8,423 bases of DNA from Pseudomonadota bacterium. GTDB lineage: Bacteria > Pseudomonadota > Alphaproteobacteria > Rhizobiales > Xanthobacteraceae. The notes beneath the pieces were generated by a model. That model ran no database searches. It was not told the origin of the DNA and worked only from the letters and a program-made list of their open reading frames with translations. The stretch's first letter is position 1. Each line of letters opens with the position of its first letter. Positions 7,328 through 8,423 of this stretch are shown here, in pieces. The stretch lies in the NCBI GenBank assembly GCA_023390955.1, contig JAEWBW010000100.1, positions 1 to 8,423 on the forward strand. The letters are read 5' to 3'. The position numbers were made by a program, and so were the translations under genes.

Positions 7328-8423
7328 ATGACCGAGCTCTCTAGTCCCTCGCATCACGGACCTGTCCTGCCTATGGGCGGCGAACCGACTCAATCACGCC
7401 TCATCGCCCTGTTGATCAGCTTCCACCTGATCGTCTGCGCGATATCGCTTCGGACCGGATTTCCGATCTATCGCAACGCCTATGTGCTCTATGAGCCGGA
7501 CCGGCTGCAATACGCGATTGCGTCCCTGGCCGCGCTTGCGCTGATCAGCCCGATCTTCGTCTTTTCCCGCATCACGTTCGGCCATTTCTGCGGAGTCTAT
7601 CTGTTCACGATGATCGCCGGCTATCTCTGGCTCAACGCGTTCTCGAAATTTCAGTATGACCATCTGGGCGCGGCCGTTTCTGCCATCGTGTCCTGCGCGG
7701 CCTTTCTTCTGCCGTCCATGCTCATCACGTCGCCGATCGGCCGGCCCGGGAAGCTGTCGGAGCGCAGCTTCGAGCGCGTGCTGTCCGCAATCGTGCTGCT
7801 GTCGCTCGCGATATCCGTCGTTGCGGCCTTTTATGGATTTCGCCTGGTCGGCATCAGCGAGATCTACAAATATCGTGGCGAACTGCAGCTTCCCACCCTC
7901 CTCAACTACGCGGTCGCGTCGACCACCAGCGTGCTGCTGCCGTTCGCGTTCGCGTCCTACGCGTTGCGCGACAGGTACTGGATGTCGGCAGCCGTCCTGG
8001 GAATTGCGCTTTCATTTTACCCGAGCACGCTGACCAAGATGGCGCTGCTCGCACCGGCGTGGATGATCTTCATCACGCTGCTCTCGCGATTCTCCGCGAG
8101 AGCGACGCCGATCCTGTCACTCTGCTTGCCGATCCTCGCCGGAATCATCCTCATCCTCTGGATCGGCGAGCCGATGAGGCCCTACTTCAACGTCGTGAAC
8201 TGGCGGATGGTCATCGTCCCATCGCAAGCGATGGACGTCTATCACGAGTATTTCGCGCGCCACGACCTCACCCATTTCTGCCAGATCCGGCTTCTCAAGC
8301 CATTCATTCCCTGCGCGCTGGAGCTGCCGCTCTCGGTCGAGATGCAGAACAACTACGCTTTGGGCAACTTCAACGCGTCATTGTTCGCGACCGAGGGAAT
8401 TGCATCCGTAGGGGCTTGGCTCG
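7328..8423 (+). CDS. Wzy-like polysaccharide polymerase, 3' end outside window
   Basis: The frame is open from ATG at 7328 to the window edge, giving 365 residues without a stop. After a polar leader there are about nine hydrophobic segments, roughly at 24-41, 62-80, 84-104, 114-133, 150-170, 190-210, 217-232, 236-254 and 262-280. A large polar loop follows (about 284-340) containing NWRMVIVPSQ (291-300) and YHEYFARHD (305-313), then NNYALGNFNA (341-350) at the start of a further segment. This pattern, with a STLTKMALL stretch (233-241) before the big loop, resembles O-antigen polymerase and oligosaccharide repeat-unit polymerase proteins, which join lipid-linked repeat units in the periplasm. 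Such proteins diverge strongly, so the call rests on topology and a few weak motifs. O-antigen ligase is an alternative. A second in-frame ATG at 7373 would drop 15 polar residues. The 96-bp gap after the upstream membrane-protein gene shows no evident terminator, so one operon is likely. Confidence 0.65.
   Translation, partial: MTELSSPSHHGPVLPMGGEPTQSRLIALLISFHLIVCAISLRTGFPIYRNAYVLYEPDRLQYAIASLAALALISPIFVFSRITFGHFCGVYLFTMIAGYLWLNAFSKFQYDHLGAAVSAIVSCAAFLLPSMLITSPIGRPGKLSERSFERVLSAIVLLSLAISVVAAFYGFRLVGISEIYKYRGELQLPTLLNYAVASTTSVLLPFAFASYALRDRYWMSAAVLGIALSFYPSTLTKMALLAPAWMIFITLLSRFSARATPILSLCLPILAGIILILWIGEPMRPYFNVVNWRMVIVPSQAMDVYHEYFARHDLTHFCQIRLLKPFIPCALELPLSVEMQNNYALGNFNASLFATEGIASVGAWL

Overview
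The window reads as part of an extracellular or surface polysaccharide biosynthesis locus of a GC-rich proteobacterium. The GC-rich codon use, the long antisense shadow frames it produces, and the gene set point to an alphaproteobacterium, possibly of the Bradyrhizobium/Rhodopseudomonas type. That placement is an impression from sequence style, not a search result.

The layout is two divergent transcription units around a gap of about 365 bp (5064-5428). Leftward on the minus strand run three tightly packed genes: a family 4-type glycosyltransferase with an unusual N-terminal extension (5063 to 3330); an asparagine synthase-type glutamine amidotransferase (3298 to 1256), 31 bp downstream; and a heparinase II/III (alginate lyase-like) family protein whose start overlaps the amidotransferase stop by 14 bp and which runs off the left edge (1269 to <1). 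Rightward on the plus strand run two integral membrane proteins: a roughly 600-residue protein with a GT-C-like layout (5429-7231), then, after 96 bp, an O-antigen polymerase (Wzy)-like protein cut by the right edge (7328 to >8423).

A plausible joint role, by inference, is as follows. The cytoplasmic glycosyltransferase adds a sugar to a lipid-linked repeat unit. The AsnB-like enzyme may amidate a sugar carboxylate, as related enzymes do in some O-antigen clusters, or may simply make asparagine. The GT-C-like membrane protein could decorate the chain on the periplasmic side, and the Wzy-like protein could polymerise it. The heparinase-like protein could trim or cleave an acidic polymer. No flippase, chain-length regulator, exporter or initiating glycosyltransferase lies in the window, so the locus must continue outside it.

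I see no tRNA, rRNA, CRISPR array, insertion sequence or integrase. No wholly new system is evident. The most interesting points are the extra domain on the glycosyltransferase, the altered conserved loop of the AsnB-like enzyme, the lyase-family gene translationally linked to it, and the unassigned GT-C-like protein with a Cys-X5-Cys periplasmic tail.
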